Source: Ruminococcaceae bacterium UBA1405
GTDB lineage: Bacteria > Bacillota > Clostridia > Oscillospirales > Ruminococcaceae
NCBI GenBank assembly: GCA_002305685.1
Contig: DBQB01000012.1
Coordinates: 1 to 36,409 of the forward strand
Reading direction: 5' to 3'
Length of the DNA stretch: 36,409 nt
Shown: piece after piece, positions 7,892-16,561 of the stretch
Position numbering within the stretch: the stretch's first letter is position 1
Layout: every line of letters begins with the position of its first letter
The notes under the pieces: model-generated
What the model was told of the DNA's origin: nothing
What the model saw: only the letters and a program-made list of their open reading frames with translations
Database searches by the model: none
Program-made: the position numbers and the translations under genes

Positions 7892-8704
7892 GTGAAGGAA
7901 CGACTGGATATTTATTTGACACAGTTACAGCCAGAGCTGAGCCGTGAGCGGGCAAAGGCGCTGATTATGGCGGGACAGGTTTATCTCAACGGACAGAAAG
8001 CGGATAAAGCCGGTACCCCAGTTTCTCCGCAGGATCAGGTGGAAATTCGCGGAGAGCAGCTGCGGTATGTCAGCCGTGGAGGCCTTAAGCTGGAGAAGGC
8101 GCTGCAAAATTTTCCGGTCTCTCTTCAGGGAGCCGTGTGTATGGATATCGGCGCTTCCACCGGTGGGTTTACCGATTGTATGCTGCAAAATGGCGCCGCC
8201 AAAGTTTACAGCATTGATGTGGGATATGGGCAGCTGGCATGGAAACTGCGCACCGATCCCAGAGTGGTAAATATGGAACGCACCAACATCCGTTATGTGA
8301 CCTCTCAGCAGATTCCGGAACCCATTGATTTTGTAAGCGTGGATGTCTCCTTCATCTCCCTTTCACTGGTTTTGCCAGTGGTACAAAGTCTTCTGCGGGA
8401 AGATGGATGCGCCATCTGTCTTGTCAAACCTCAGTTTGAGGCAGGGCGGGGGAAAGTTGGAAAAAAAGGGGTTGTCCGGGAACCGGAGATCCATCTGGAA
8501 GTTTTGGAGAAGGTGCTTGCATTTTCCCGGGAAAAGGGATTTGTGGTGGAGCATCTAGACTATTCTCCGGTAAAAGGTCCGGAGGGAAATATTGAATATC
8601 TGATGATGCTGCGAAAACCGGGGGCAGAGGATACAAACGTTGTGCCGGAGATTTTCCCGGAACAGGTGGTAAAAGCGTCCCATCAAAATTTTGAACAAAG
8701 TTGA
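7892..8704 (+). CDS. tlyA: TlyA family rRNA (cytidine-2'-O)-methyltransferase
   Basis: This 270-residue protein has an N-terminal S4 RNA-binding domain (ERLDIYLTQLQPELSRERAKALIMAGQVYLNG) followed by an FtsJ-like methyltransferase. The SAM site is MDIGASTGGFTDCMLQNGA, and GYGQLAWKLR plus VKPQFEAGRGKVGKKGVVRE are the TlyA signatures. Family members 2'-O-methylate rRNA; the hemolysin name is historical. The start is GTG 7892, with AGGAAAGG 8 bases upstream. Its place between dxs and nadK is the standard clostridial order. Confidence 0.94.
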   Translation: MKERLDIYLTQLQPELSRERAKALIMAGQVYLNGQKADKAGTPVSPQDQVEIRGEQLRYVSRGGLKLEKALQNFPVSLQGAVCMDIGASTGGFTDCMLQNGAAKVYSIDVGYGQLAWKLRTDPRVVNMERTNIRYVTSQQIPEPIDFVSVDVSFISLSLVLPVVQSLLREDGCAICLVKPQFEAGRGKVGKKGVVREPEIHLEVLEKVLAFSREKGFVVEHLDYSPVKGPEGNIEYLMMLRKPGAEDTNVVPEIFPEQVVKASHQNFEQS

Positions 8705-8817
8705 TTCTCAAACGGGTTTTGCCCAATTCCTAACGCTTTTCAAGGAGCGCTTCGGGCAGCGGCGAAACCGCAGATTCGTCACAAACCGAACAGGAAGAAA
8801 CATCGAGGGATAGCAGA

Positions 8818-9681
8818 ATGAAAGAGATGCGCTTTTTTTTGATACCCAATCTGGATAAAGCCGGAGCAGCAGGATATACGCAACAGATTGTAGACAAATT
8901 GCGGCAGCTGGGAGGCCGCTGCTATGCCGACGATTACAACGAGGGAAAATTTGCCGATGGATTGGTGGAATTTGTACCGTTTCAGCAGATGATCCAGCAG
9001 ATGGATGCAGTAATCACCATCGGGGGCGATGGCACCATCATCCGCAGCTGCAAACGCGTGATGCCTTATGAGAAGCCGATGTTGGGAATCAATGTAGGCC
9101 GTCTTGGTTTTTTGGCCGACATTGAGATCAATCAGTTGGATCTTTTGGAGCATCTGTTTACCGAGGAATACCAGGTGGAGCAGCGTACTCTTCTCCAAGC
9201 GGTGGTGAAAAAGCAGGGCACTACCGGCATCTTTTATGCTCTCAACGATGTCTCGGTGACCAAAGGTGGATATGCTAAGATTGTGGATTTGGAGATCTAC
9301 TGTAATGGGCGGATGATCATGGATTATCGGGCGGATGGGGTTATCCTATCCACCCCCACCGGTTCCACCGGTTATGCCATGTCGGCAGGCGGCCCGATTA
9401 TCGATCCCGGCATCGATACCATAGGGCTGACCCCCATCTGTCCCCACTCCATGTTTTCTCGCACCATTTTGTTTTCTCCGAACAATGTGTTGGAGGTACA
9501 CAGCAAGGAAGTCAACAACAGCGCCAACGTCGTGTTCTCGGTGGACGGGGAACGGATGATGACCCTTACCAGTGAAGACTCGGTGGTGATCACCCGAGCG
9601 GACAAAACGATGGGATTTATTCGCTTGACCCAAAACAATTTCTGTGATATGCTCAATATGAAACTACTGGAAAGAGGATAA
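8818..9681 (+). CDS. nadK: NAD kinase
   Basis: This 287-residue protein phosphorylates NAD to NADP using ATP or polyphosphate. The key motif GGDGT appears in VITIGGDGTIIRSCKRV (about residue 63), followed by GINVGRLGFLADI, the NDVSVTK motif and the second conserved loop STPTGSTGYAMSAGGPI. The C-terminal domain ends with RADKTMGFIRLTQNNF. GAGGGA is placed 7 bases before ATG 8818. A gap of 113 bp separates it from tlyA; I see no clear promoter there. argR starts 6 bp after its stop. Confidence 0.96.
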   Translation: MKEMRFFLIPNLDKAGAAGYTQQIVDKLRQLGGRCYADDYNEGKFADGLVEFVPFQQMIQQMDAVITIGGDGTIIRSCKRVMPYEKPMLGINVGRLGFLADIEINQLDLLEHLFTEEYQVEQRTLLQAVVKKQGTTGIFYALNDVSVTKGGYAKIVDLEIYCNGRMIMDYRADGVILSTPTGSTGYAMSAGGPIIDPGIDTIGLTPICPHSMFSRTILFSPNNVLEVHSKEVNNSANVVFSVDGERMMTLTSEDSVVITRADKTMGFIRLTQNNFCDMLNMKLLERG

Positions 9682-9687
9682 AGCGAC

Positions 9688-10164
9688 ATGAAGGCAAAAC
9701 GACATGCAAAGATTTTGGAACTCATCTCCGCGCATGAAATCGATACACAGGAAGAACTGCTCAGACGCTTGAGAGGTGCCGGCTTTGATGTAACCCAGGC
9801 GACGGTTTCCAGGGATATCAAGGAACTTCGGCTGATCAAGACGCTGTCGGGTGATGGACGGTACCGGTATGCCACCAGTGCGGAGGAACTTTCCTCCGAT
9901 ATGTCCTTTAAGTTTCTTTCCATCTTCTCAGAATCGGTGAAAACAGTAGACTATGCCGGAAATATTGTGGTTGTCAAGTGTTATACCGGTATGGCCAACG
10001 CGGCTTGCGCAGCACTGGACTCTATTCATTGGAACGGGGTAGTCGGAACCCTTGCCGGTGACGATACAATTTTCGTGCTGATTCGGAGTGAACACCGAGC
10101 TTTGGAGCTGGTGGGTGAGCTGAAAAAGCTCATGAATAAAAAAGATCCCGCAATGCGGCAGTAA
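9688..10164 (+). CDS. argR: Arginine repressor ArgR/AhrC
   Basis: This 158-residue protein has an N-terminal winged helix (KRHAKILELISAHEIDTQEELLRRL, then VTQATVSRDIKELRLIK) and a C-terminal arginine-binding, hexamerising domain. GTLAGDDTIFVLIR corresponds to the family's GTIAGDDT ligand-binding stretch. It represses arginine biosynthesis and activates catabolism in Firmicutes. It starts 6 bp after nadK. In many Firmicutes recN comes next; here a strong terminator follows and recN is absent from the window. Confidence 0.95.
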   Translation: MKAKRHAKILELISAHEIDTQEELLRRLRGAGFDVTQATVSRDIKELRLIKTLSGDGRYRYATSAEELSSDMSFKFLSIFSESVKTVDYAGNIVVVKCYTGMANAACAALDSIHWNGVVGTLAGDDTIFVLIRSEHRALELVGELKKLMNKKDPAMRQ

Positions 10165-10168
10165 TCAT

Positions 10169-10228
10169 CACCTCATCCGATCAGAGTGCGTCACAGCGTT
10201 CTGACCGGATGAGGTGTGCTTTTTTTCT
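10169..10228 (+). terminator. Strong intrinsic terminator after argR
   Basis: CACCTCATCCG-A-TCAGA (10169-10185) pairs with TCTGA-C-CGGATGAGGTG (10200-10216), followed by a T-rich tract at 10220-10226. It closes the core gene block. Confidence 0.9.
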
Positions 10229-10285
10229 CGGATGCAGTGGCTGGATGACATAAAAGATGTTTCCTTTTTTCACGGTATCGTTTGA

Positions 10286-10314
10286 TTGATATTTTTTGGT
10301 TCCGCTTTTAAAGA
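10286..10314 (+). promoter_or_regulatory. Possible promoter for the malate/lactate dehydrogenase-like gene
   Basis: TTGATA (10286-10291) and TAAAGA (10309-10314) are 17 bp apart, in the only gap before this gene and after the argR terminator. The -10 is weak, so this is tentative. Confidence 0.3.
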
Positions 10315-10356
10315 TGGCAGGAGCTGATAAACCCAATATAAGGAGGACTGGCAGCA

Positions 10357-11376
10357 ATGAGACAACTCGACGTTTCCAAACTGAAAGCACTGGTTACCGC
10401 CATATTTGAAAAGGTGGGTGTCTGCCCGGAACAGGCGCAGATCATTGCCCAGACGCTGCTGGAAGCAGAGCAGAGAGGGGTACATTCTCACGGTGTGGTA
10501 TGCGTAACCCGATATGTGGATTTGATTCAAAAAGGTTTCATGAAGGCCAATATGGAGCATGAGGTTCTTCGCAGCGCTCCAGCCGTGGAGGTTTGGGACG
10601 GAAAGCGCAGTAATGGGCAGGTGCTGGGTTACTACGCCATGAAGCGCGCTATGGAGAAGGCGAAAAGCTGCGGCGTGGGTATGGTAGGAGTGAAGTCAAC
10701 CAACCATTTTGGAGCCGGTGCATATTACGCCCAGATGGCGCAGAAGGAAGGCATGATCGGAATCGCGCTTTCCACCGGGAGCCCCACGATGGCTCCTTGG
10801 GGTGGTGCGGAGAAGGCCATCGGAAACAATCCTTTGGCGATTGCTGTGCCGACCAGGGAGGAGATACCGCCGGTACTGGATATGGCTCAGAGCGTGGTGG
10901 CAAACGGAAAGATTACCAACATGATGAAACAGGGTATCAAGGAGATTCCGGAAGGTTGGGCGCTGGACAAGGAAGGAATGCCCACAACCAAGATGGAAGA
11001 TTTTTATTCGGTTACGCCCTTGGGAGCCTATAAAGGGTTCGGTATGTCCTTTATGGTGGATGTGCTGTCCGGCCTTCTCATTGGCGGCGGCGTAGGTTTT
11101 GAGGCCGGGGACTTTAAGGATGGCCCGGGAATTATGATGATGGCTTTGGATGTAGCGGCATTCCGGGATCCTCAGATGTTCCTCTCCGATGTGGATCACC
11201 GTATTCAGGAGCTAAAATCTGTCCGAAAAGCTAAGAATTCTTCCGGCATCATGATGCCCGGAGAGCCGGAGGCCCGCAGTTTTGCAGAGTGTGCGCAGAA
11301 AGTTTCGGTGCTGCCGGAGATTATGGATTCTCTCAACGATTTGGCTCGGCAGTTGGGGCTGGAGCCGGTGGAGTAA
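10357..11376 (+). CDS. Malate/L-lactate dehydrogenase family oxidoreductase (Ldh2 type)
   Basis: This 339-residue protein belongs to the Ldh2/MDH2 group of NAD(P)-dependent oxidoreductases, which have a fold unlike ordinary lactate dehydrogenases. Signs are AEQRGVHSHGVV (with the catalytic-site His of the family), VKSTNHFGAGAYYAQMA, GNNPLAIAVPT, LDMAQSVVANGKI and GAYKGFGMSFMVDVLSGLL. Members reduce or oxidise 2-hydroxy acids such as malate, lactate, ureidoglycolate or sulfolactate; the substrate cannot be assigned here. AAGGAGG (10340-10346) precedes ATG 10357. A terminator follows, so it seems monocistronic. The next gene is an AEC-type carrier, a family that includes malate transporters, so an organic-acid link is possible (inference). 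Confidence 0.88.
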   Translation: MRQLDVSKLKALVTAIFEKVGVCPEQAQIIAQTLLEAEQRGVHSHGVVCVTRYVDLIQKGFMKANMEHEVLRSAPAVEVWDGKRSNGQVLGYYAMKRAMEKAKSCGVGMVGVKSTNHFGAGAYYAQMAQKEGMIGIALSTGSPTMAPWGGAEKAIGNNPLAIAVPTREEIPPVLDMAQSVVANGKITNMMKQGIKEIPEGWALDKEGMPTTKMEDFYSVTPLGAYKGFGMSFMVDVLSGLLIGGGVGFEAGDFKDGPGIMMMALDVAAFRDPQMFLSDVDHRIQELKSVRKAKNSSGIMMPGEPEARSFAECAQKVSVLPEIMDSLNDLARQLGLEPVE

Positions 11377-11420
11377 TATCCAAAACATATTTTATGGGTA
11401 AAGCTGTTTCGATGTACTGA

Positions 11421-11462
11421 AAAACCGAATGGTTCGCTTTCCATGCGTTCCATTCGGTTTTT
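11421..11462 (+). terminator. Terminator after the dehydrogenase gene
   Basis: AAAACCGAATGG (11421-11432) and CCATTCGGTTTTT (11450-11462) form an 8-bp GC-anchored stem that extends through A/T pairs and ends in a U-tract. Confidence 0.85.
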
Positions 11463-11579
11463 ATCTGGGAAGTGATTTGCGTCGTTGCCCTGTCCAGACA
11501 GGCGCAGCGGCAAAAGAATCAAAGAGCAAAACACCGTGCCCCAACAGCGCAGCGGGAGGACGGCGGAAAGGAAACAAAA

Positions 11580-12518
11580 ATGATTACAACACTGCTGATC
11601 AACAAAATTATCCAACTGTTTATCATTATGCTGCTGGGTTATGTGGTGGTGAAAGCGCATATTCTCTCGGCGGGGGAAAGTATGATTCTTTCCAAACTGT
11701 CGCTGTATTTGATTATGCCCTGCGTCATCCTCAACGCTTTTCAGGTGGAGCTGACCGACGAGATCACCCAAGGGCTTATTTTGGCTTTCATTGCCGCCAT
11801 ACTGATCCATATTGTGCTCATTGGAATCGGTGGGCTATGTGGACGGGTGTTTCATGCCAATGTGGTGGAGAAGGCTTCAATCGTCTACTCCAATGCAGGC
11901 AACCTGATTATCCCCATTGTGACCTCGGTGTTGGGACCGGAGTGGGTGATCTATTCCAGCGCCTTTTTGTCTGTACAGCTGATATTTATCTGGAGTCACG
12001 GGGTAGGGTTGTTTTCCTCAGGGCAGAAGTTTCACTTCAAAAAAATCCTTCTCAACGCCAATATGATTTCCATTTTTGTGGGAATGCTGATGCTGATCTG
12101 CCGCATCAAATTGCCGCCGGTAATCTCCGAGGTTACCTCATCGGTGGGTAGTATGATCGGCCCGATCTCTATGATCATCGCAGGTATGCTGATTGCCAAT
12201 ATGGATTTTAAACAGGTATTTTTCAGCCAGAGAATCTATTTTGTGCTGCTGTTTCGCATGGTCGTCTGTCCGGCCATTATGCTGCTGCTGATCGCTGTTT
12301 CCGGTGCGGTTTCGCTGGTGCCCAACGGGGAGCGGGTACTGCTGATTACCTTTTTGGCAACCATGACTCCCGCCGCTTCCACCATTACCCAATTTGCTCA
12401 GATTCATCATCAGCAGCCGGAATACGCCAGTGCCATCAATATCGTTACAACGCTCAGCTGCATTGTGACAATGCCGGTATTTGTCTGGCTTTACACCATT
12501 TTTGTGGCGGCTGTTTGA
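11580..12518 (+). CDS. AEC (auxin efflux carrier) family transporter
   Basis: This 312-residue integral membrane protein has about ten hydrophobic segments, starting with INKIIQLFIIMLLGYVVVKA and LSKLSLYLIMPCVILNAF, the typical start of the AEC/PIN-like family (YfdV/MleP type). The second repeat includes SNAGNLIIPIV and ATMTPAASTITQFAQ, conserved gate-region motifs. Family members move malonate, malate, lactate or auxin-like organic anions; the substrate is unknown here. I chose ATG 11580 because AAAGGA (11567-11572) lies 7 bases upstream and the family sequence starts here; the frame is open for another 36 codons upstream without support. It ends 22 bp before the nucleotidyltransferase gene. 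Confidence 0.88.
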   Translation: MITTLLINKIIQLFIIMLLGYVVVKAHILSAGESMILSKLSLYLIMPCVILNAFQVELTDEITQGLILAFIAAILIHIVLIGIGGLCGRVFHANVVEKASIVYSNAGNLIIPIVTSVLGPEWVIYSSAFLSVQLIFIWSHGVGLFSSGQKFHFKKILLNANMISIFVGMLMLICRIKLPPVISEVTSSVGSMIGPISMIIAGMLIANMDFKQVFFSQRIYFVLLFRMVVCPAIMLLLIAVSGAVSLVPNGERVLLITFLATMTPAASTITQFAQIHHQQPEYASAINIVTTLSCIVTMPVFVWLYTIFVAAV

Positions 12519-12540
12519 GCGCGTTTCGGGAGGAAAGGGT

Positions 12541-13467
12541 ATGAAAACAGCATTGGTGATTATGGCGGCTGGCATCGGCTCCAGGTTTGGCGGCGTCAAA
12601 CAGCTGGAGCCGGTGGGCATACATCAGGAAACGATTATGGATTACTCGGTGCACGATGCCATAGCTGCTGGTTTTGATAAGATTATTTTTGTGATTCGTC
12701 GGGAGATGCAGGAGACCTTTCATAAGGCCGTGGGGGAGCGGTTAAATTTGCTGTGCAGCCGGCTGGGGGTGGAAACGGGGTATGCCTACCAGTCTCTGGA
12801 GGATCTGCCTGAGAAGATTGACATATCTACACGGCAGAAACCCTGGGGAACCGGGCAGGCAGTGCTTGCCTGCAAGGGGCTTGTTCAGGAACCTTTTGGA
12901 GTGATCAACGCCGACGATTTCTATGGCCGGGAATCCTTTGTCAAACTGCACCGGTTTCTCTCTAACGTCGCTGAGCGAAATACCCTATGTATGGTGGGAT
13001 ATGCTTTGGAAAATACCCTTTCGGAGCACGGAGGCGTTTCAAGAGGTATCTGCCAGGTGGACGAAAAAGGATTTCTGACCGATGTCACCGAGATCAAAAA
13101 CATTGTAAAAACGTCCAATGGCATACAAGGGGAGGGTATGGCGATCGACGCCGGCTCCCTTGTCTCGATGAACCTATGGGGATTCACACCGGCCTTTATG
13201 GAACTGTTGGAAGCAGATTTTCGAAAGTTTTTATCCGCACTGGATGCGCAAAGCGCGCAGTGCGCGGAGTATATGCTGCCGGTATCCGTGAACCGTTTTC
13301 TCAAGGAGGGGCGGATATCGGTAAAGGTACTCAAAACCAAAGAGAGATGGTTCGGTTTTACCTATCAGCAGGATAAATCATCTGTTGTCAGCGCCATTGA
13401 GCAAAAGATAGCCCAGGGAGTTTATCAGGCAGATCTGTATTCCGATTTGTATGGATGTGGGCGGTGA
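12541..13467 (+). CDS. Nucleotidyltransferase (GT-A fold, sugar-phosphate NTP transferase type)
   Basis: This 308-residue protein starts with LVIMAAGIGSRFGGVKQLEPVG, the NTP-binding loop of sugar-phosphate nucleotidyltransferases (GxGxR...K). NADDFYG around residue 121 supplies the metal-binding Asp pair. The middle has GVSRGICQVDEKGFLTDVTEI, a product-side motif seen in this group. It probably activates a sugar or alcohol phosphate to a nucleotide diphosphate, but the substrate is not recognisable. GGGAGGAAAGG precedes ATG 12541, and the gene sits 22 bp after the AEC carrier, so both are probably co-transcribed. A strong bidirectional terminator follows. Confidence 0.82.
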   Translation: MKTALVIMAAGIGSRFGGVKQLEPVGIHQETIMDYSVHDAIAAGFDKIIFVIRREMQETFHKAVGERLNLLCSRLGVETGYAYQSLEDLPEKIDISTRQKPWGTGQAVLACKGLVQEPFGVINADDFYGRESFVKLHRFLSNVAERNTLCMVGYALENTLSEHGGVSRGICQVDEKGFLTDVTEIKNIVKTSNGIQGEGMAIDAGSLVSMNLWGFTPAFMELLEADFRKFLSALDAQSAQCAEYMLPVSVNRFLKEGRISVKVLKTKERWFGFTYQQDKSSVVSAIEQKIAQGVYQADLYSDLYGCGR

Positions 13468-13488
13468 AATTTCTGGTTAAAAAACATG

Positions 13489-13528
13489 GTGCCTGCCTCA
13501 AAGATATTTTACCCTTTGAGACAGGCAC
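13489..13528. terminator. Bidirectional terminator between convergent genes
   Basis: GTGCCTG-C-CTCAAAG (13489-13503) pairs with CTTTGAG-A-CAGGCAC (13514-13528), 14 of 15 bp. An A-run precedes it (13479-13484) and T-rich sequence follows, so it can stop the + strand nucleotidyltransferase gene and the - strand phosphorylase gene. Confidence 0.88.
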
Positions 13529-13558
13529 TGTTTCATTTTCTGCTGTTTTGTCAGAATA

Positions 13559-14368
13559 TCATTGCCGTTGTTGGCGGTCCTCCTGTATCAGCAGCCGCAT
13601 CGCTTCCAAACCGCAGGCGATGGCGCAGGAGGAATCTTCGGTATGGGTGTCTGTAAGACCGGCCTTGATCCGATTGTCGTTCCATAGAGCGGTCAGCACT
13701 GCTCCACAGCGAATATGCCGCACCAGTCCAACTGAGAAAAGAGCGGCGCACTCCATTTCGGTTGCAAGACATCCGGCGGCGAGATAAGCGGGAACCCGTT
13801 GGTTTAGATCATAGGATACCGGCATCGTTTCTGGTGCAACCTCACCATAAAAACTATCCTTGCTTTGCACTACACCGACATGGCAGTGGCGCTGGGGATC
13901 GTTCTTCAAGAGCCGATCGCCGGCTTGTTTCAGTGCTTGAGTGACCTGAAAATCAGCCGCCGCCGGATAGCCCGTGGGCAGATACTCATAGCTGGTTCCC
14001 TCGGCGCGGATGGCGCTGGAAGCGACCACCAAGTCTCCGCCCTGCACCTTGAGATCCATCCCGCCGCTGGTTCCAACGCGGATCATGGTATGGGCGCCGC
14101 AGCGCACCAGTTCCTCCACCGCGATAGCGGTAGACGGACCGCCGATACCGGTGGAGCAGATAGATACCATCTCATCTTCCAATGTACCAGTAAAAATATG
14201 ATACTCTCGATTTACGGAGATCTGCCGGGCATCCTGTAAAAAGGGAGCGATTTTATTGACCCGGCCTGGATCTCCAACTAAAATGACGTATTTGCCAACC
14301 TCCTCCGGAAGCGTTTTTAGATGAAATTGACGCGCGCTGGTGTAGTCGCCAAAAGCAAATCCTGCCAT
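13559..14368 (-). CDS. udp: Nucleoside phosphorylase, uridine phosphorylase-like
   Basis: This 269-residue protein has the NP-I family pattern: VILVGDPGRVNKIAPFL (phosphate-binding GDPxR), VSICSTGIGGPSTAIAVEEL, MIRVGTSGGM and, near the C-terminus, LATEMECAALFSVG, the MExxA ribose-binding motif. GxGxPS with the Udp-like start EYHIFTGTLEDE favours uridine phosphorylase over purine enzymes. It would cleave uridine with phosphate for pyrimidine salvage. A good promoter lies just upstream (14414-14442), in the space after sigK. A separate DeoD-type enzyme occurs at 30215-30949. Confidence 0.85.
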   Translation of the reverse strand: MAGFAFGDYTSARQFHLKTLPEEVGKYVILVGDPGRVNKIAPFLQDARQISVNREYHIFTGTLEDEMVSICSTGIGGPSTAIAVEELVRCGAHTMIRVGTSGGMDLKVQGGDLVVASSAIRAEGTSYEYLPTGYPAAADFQVTQALKQAGDRLLKNDPQRHCHVGVVQSKDSFYGEVAPETMPVSYDLNQRVPAYLAAGCLATEMECAALFSVGLVRHIRCGAVLTALWNDNRIKAGLTDTHTEDSSCAIACGLEAMRLLIQEDRQQRQ

Positions 14369-14413
14369 ATGGGTTCCCTGCCTTTCCTAAAAAATTGAAT
14401 GGGATCTAATACC

Positions 14414-14442
14414 AGTATATAGGGATTTTCTTTTGCTGGCAA
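14414..14442 (-). promoter_or_regulatory. Promoter for the uridine phosphorylase-like gene
   Basis: On the - strand TTGCCA (14442-14437) and TATACT (14419-14414) are separated by exactly 17 bp. It lies between the end of sigK and the phosphorylase start, so this gene need not depend on sigK transcription. Confidence 0.7.
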
Positions 14443-14481
14443 CTACGGATTGTGCTTATATGGACGTTGATCGGAAGCGGT

Positions 14482-14836
14482 TTATGGTTCAAACTGTTCC
14501 CGGAGTTTTTCCAAGGCTTTCTTTTCGATTCGGGATACATAGGATCGAGAGATATGCAGTCGATTTGCCACCTCCCTTTGGGTTTGTGGTTCTGCCCCGT
14601 GCAGGCCATAGCGGTACACGAGAATCTCCTGCTCTCGAGGTTCCAAGGTTTTCAGTGCCTTGCGCAGTGCCTGAGCCCGCATTTCCTGCTCAATTTCTTC
14701 CACAAAGTTGGAATCATCCGCGACAATATCCATCAGCGTTAAGACGTTGCCGTCTTTATCGGTATCGATGGGGTCGTCGATATAAAGTTCCTGAGCGCTT
14801 TTTTTGCGGCTGCGAAAGTGCATCAGGATTTCATTT
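14482..14836 (-). CDS. sigK: Sigma factor SigK, 3' half of an interrupted gene
   Basis: This encodes the C-terminal ~116 residues of the late mother-cell sigma factor. It starts at the recombination core (14832-14836) with NEILMHFRSRKK, continues with DPIDTDKDGNVLTLMDI, and ends with region 4: LEPREQEILVYRYGL and the helix-turn-helix TQREVANRLHISRSYVSRIEKKALEKLRE. All are SigK signatures. The frame is open upstream into the recombinase, but that extension is a shadow. The 5' half lies at 22057-22396 on the same strand. Joined at the core, the gene is 690 bases: 229 residues and a stop. Alone, this half lacks regions 1 and 2 and should be inactive. Confidence 0.93.
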
Positions 14837-14843
14837 GCTATCC
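14823..14843 (-). other. Attachment site at the sigK 3' half (recombinase-side junction)
   Basis: On the - strand the sequence is AGGATAGC, then AAATG (core, 14836-14832), then AAATCCTGA of sigK. AGGATAGC is the element half-site and its inverted copy is found at the other junction. The core is also part of the recombinase stop (AAA TGA). The core is inferred from identity between the junctions; the exact crossover dinucleotide is not proven. Confidence 0.8.
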
Positions 14844-16561
14844 TCACATGAAAACGTTTCCTTTGTTTCAGCAGCGGCCCGGAAACTTGAAAAAGAAAGA
14901 TCGACCTCTTGATCTGTCGTACCAAAGAGTAGGATGTGTGCACATGCTCCGTCCCAGATCACTTTTCGCACAATGGCGCGGACTGCTTTTCTTCTGAGTT
15001 CCAGATTGTTCTGCCGGAGGGCGCATCCGAATGAAATCAGCTGACAGCGAAGCCGTGCAAAGTCGCTGTCATTCAGCCGATGCCTTTCGTTTTCCGTTTC
15101 CAGCGTTTGCAGCTGTGCTTGCAGCTGCGTCTGCTGGAGATACAGTTCTTCGATTCGTTTTTTGATGGGCACTGCTGCGGTGGCCTCTGAATCGTCTGCC
15201 AATGCGTCCACCAGGGTGTGTATTTTTTGTGCGATTTCTTCTTGCTGCCGGCGCAGCTTTTCCGCAGGATGGTCGGTATTTTTCCGGCGGTTGGTATATA
15301 GGCGCCTGTATGTCTCCAGTTGTGCGCGAAAAATAGAGCTGCTGCCGGTGAGTTCGCACAGCTGCTGAAAAACAATGTGATCCAAAGAATTTCCCGGTAT
15401 ATTTCTGGTGTTACACACTCTGCCTTTGCTGCGCTCCTTTTGTTTGCAGCAGTAGGTGTACGGGGCGCTGCCATTCGATGCTTTGCGCCCTCCCAATTTG
15501 GGATACATCCGTGTTCCACAGCAGCACCAAAGTATCCCGCTTCCGCTCAGCAGCGCCTCATTTTTGCGGGGATGGCCCAGCTGCCGGGATCGGTTTTCTT
15601 CCAAGGACTGCTGGGTATGAATCCAGAGTTTGGACGGAATGAGTCCTGGATACTGGCCAACGGTGACGATCCAATGTTGGATAGGCAGGCAGATAGTAGC
15701 CCTGCCTTTCTCCTGATCGGTTCTGTTGTAAGCCAAAATCCCATGAACCCCGTCAAAGGCTTCCGGTTCTGAGGATAGGTATGCTTGTTTGTCGGTAAAA
15801 TATTGCCAGGCATCCGCATCGGCGATGAGGTAGACGGGGTTTTGCAGTATGGCTTTGATGGAAAAGCGAGAAAAATTACGTCCATTTTTGGTATGAATCT
15901 GTTGGCGGAGAAGTTCTTCCTCGGTAAGGCTCAAGGAACCGGTTTGCTCATAAAGCCGGTAGATTTTTCGCACAATCTCTGCCTGTTCCTCAATGGGTTT
16001 CAGGCGGTAAATGTTTTTGTATTTTCCTTCTGCAGTGGTGATCTTTATCGCTTCTGAGGTGTAGCCTGTGGGGGTGTTGCCTCCCAGCCATCTTCCGGTT
16101 TTGGCCAGCTCCTGCATATTGTCCCGGATACGCTCTGCAATGGTTTCTCTCTCCAGCTGGCTGAATACCGATGCAATGTACATCATGGCTCTTCCCATGG
16201 GGGTGGAGGTATCGAAGTTTTCCCGGATCGAAATAAAATCAATCTCCAATCTTCCCAGCTCCTCAATCAGGTTGGAAAAGTCGCCGATGTTTCGGCTGAT
16301 CCGATCCAAACGGTAAACAACCACAGCCCGAAACCGATGGTCATGGGCAGCCTTCATCATCCTTCTGAAATCCGGACGGTTGAGGTTGCCTCCGGAGAAG
16401 CCTTCATCCTCAAAAACGATGGCCTGATCCGCATATTGATCTCCCAATGTGGTACGGATATAGTTTTTGCACAGTTCCACCTGATTCCCTATGCTCTCTC
16501 CTTTGCCGGTAAAACGCGATTTCCGGGAATAGATGGCGACGGAGTCCGTGTTTTTGGCCAT
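14831..16561 (-). CDS. Large serine recombinase of the sigK element (SpoIVCA-like)
   Basis: This 576-residue protein has an N-terminal resolvase domain with the catalytic YSRKS (Ser15), ESIGNQVELCKNYI, EGFSGGNLNRPDFRRMM and VVYRLDRISRN. A recombinase domain follows (about 160-260), then a zinc ribbon with two Cys clusters (WCCCG; YCCKQKERSKGRVC, about 340-380), and a coiled-coil (about 430-510) that in such integrases controls directionality. AGAGGAGG is 8-9 bases before ATG 16561. The last codons, AGC AAA TGA, run through the attachment core: the stop's final A comes from sigK. In the excised circle the frame would read on for 20 codons. The SpoIVCA role is inferred from position; the family is certain. 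Confidence 0.93.
   Translation of the reverse strand: MAKNTDSVAIYSRKSRFTGKGESIGNQVELCKNYIRTTLGDQYADQAIVFEDEGFSGGNLNRPDFRRMMKAAHDHRFRAVVVYRLDRISRNIGDFSNLIEELGRLEIDFISIRENFDTSTPMGRAMMYIASVFSQLERETIAERIRDNMQELAKTGRWLGGNTPTGYTSEAIKITTAEGKYKNIYRLKPIEEQAEIVRKIYRLYEQTGSLSLTEEELLRQQIHTKNGRNFSRFSIKAILQNPVYLIADADAWQYFTDKQAYLSSEPEAFDGVHGILAYNRTDQEKGRATICLPIQHWIVTVGQYPGLIPSKLWIHTQQSLEENRSRQLGHPRKNEALLSGSGILWCCCGTRMYPKLGGRKASNGSAPYTYCCKQKERSKGRVCNTRNIPGNSLDHIVFQQLCELTGSSSIFRAQLETYRRLYTNRRKNTDHPAEKLRRQQEEIAQKIHTLVDALADDSEATAAVPIKKRIEELYLQQTQLQAQLQTLETENERHRLNDSDFARLRCQLISFGCALRQNNLELRRKAVRAIVRKVIWDGACAHILLFGTTDQEVDLSFSSFRAAAETKETFSCEDSK

Noticed and set aside
13468..13558. tRNA gene between the nucleotidyltransferase and uridine phosphorylase-like genes
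   Set aside because: The paired arms make a single terminator stem with no T-loop or anticodon pattern.
14837..14943. Upstream extension of the sigK 3' half to an ATG at 14943
   Set aside because: Those codons are out-of-frame recombinase sequence inside the element, not SigK; the real join is at the core.
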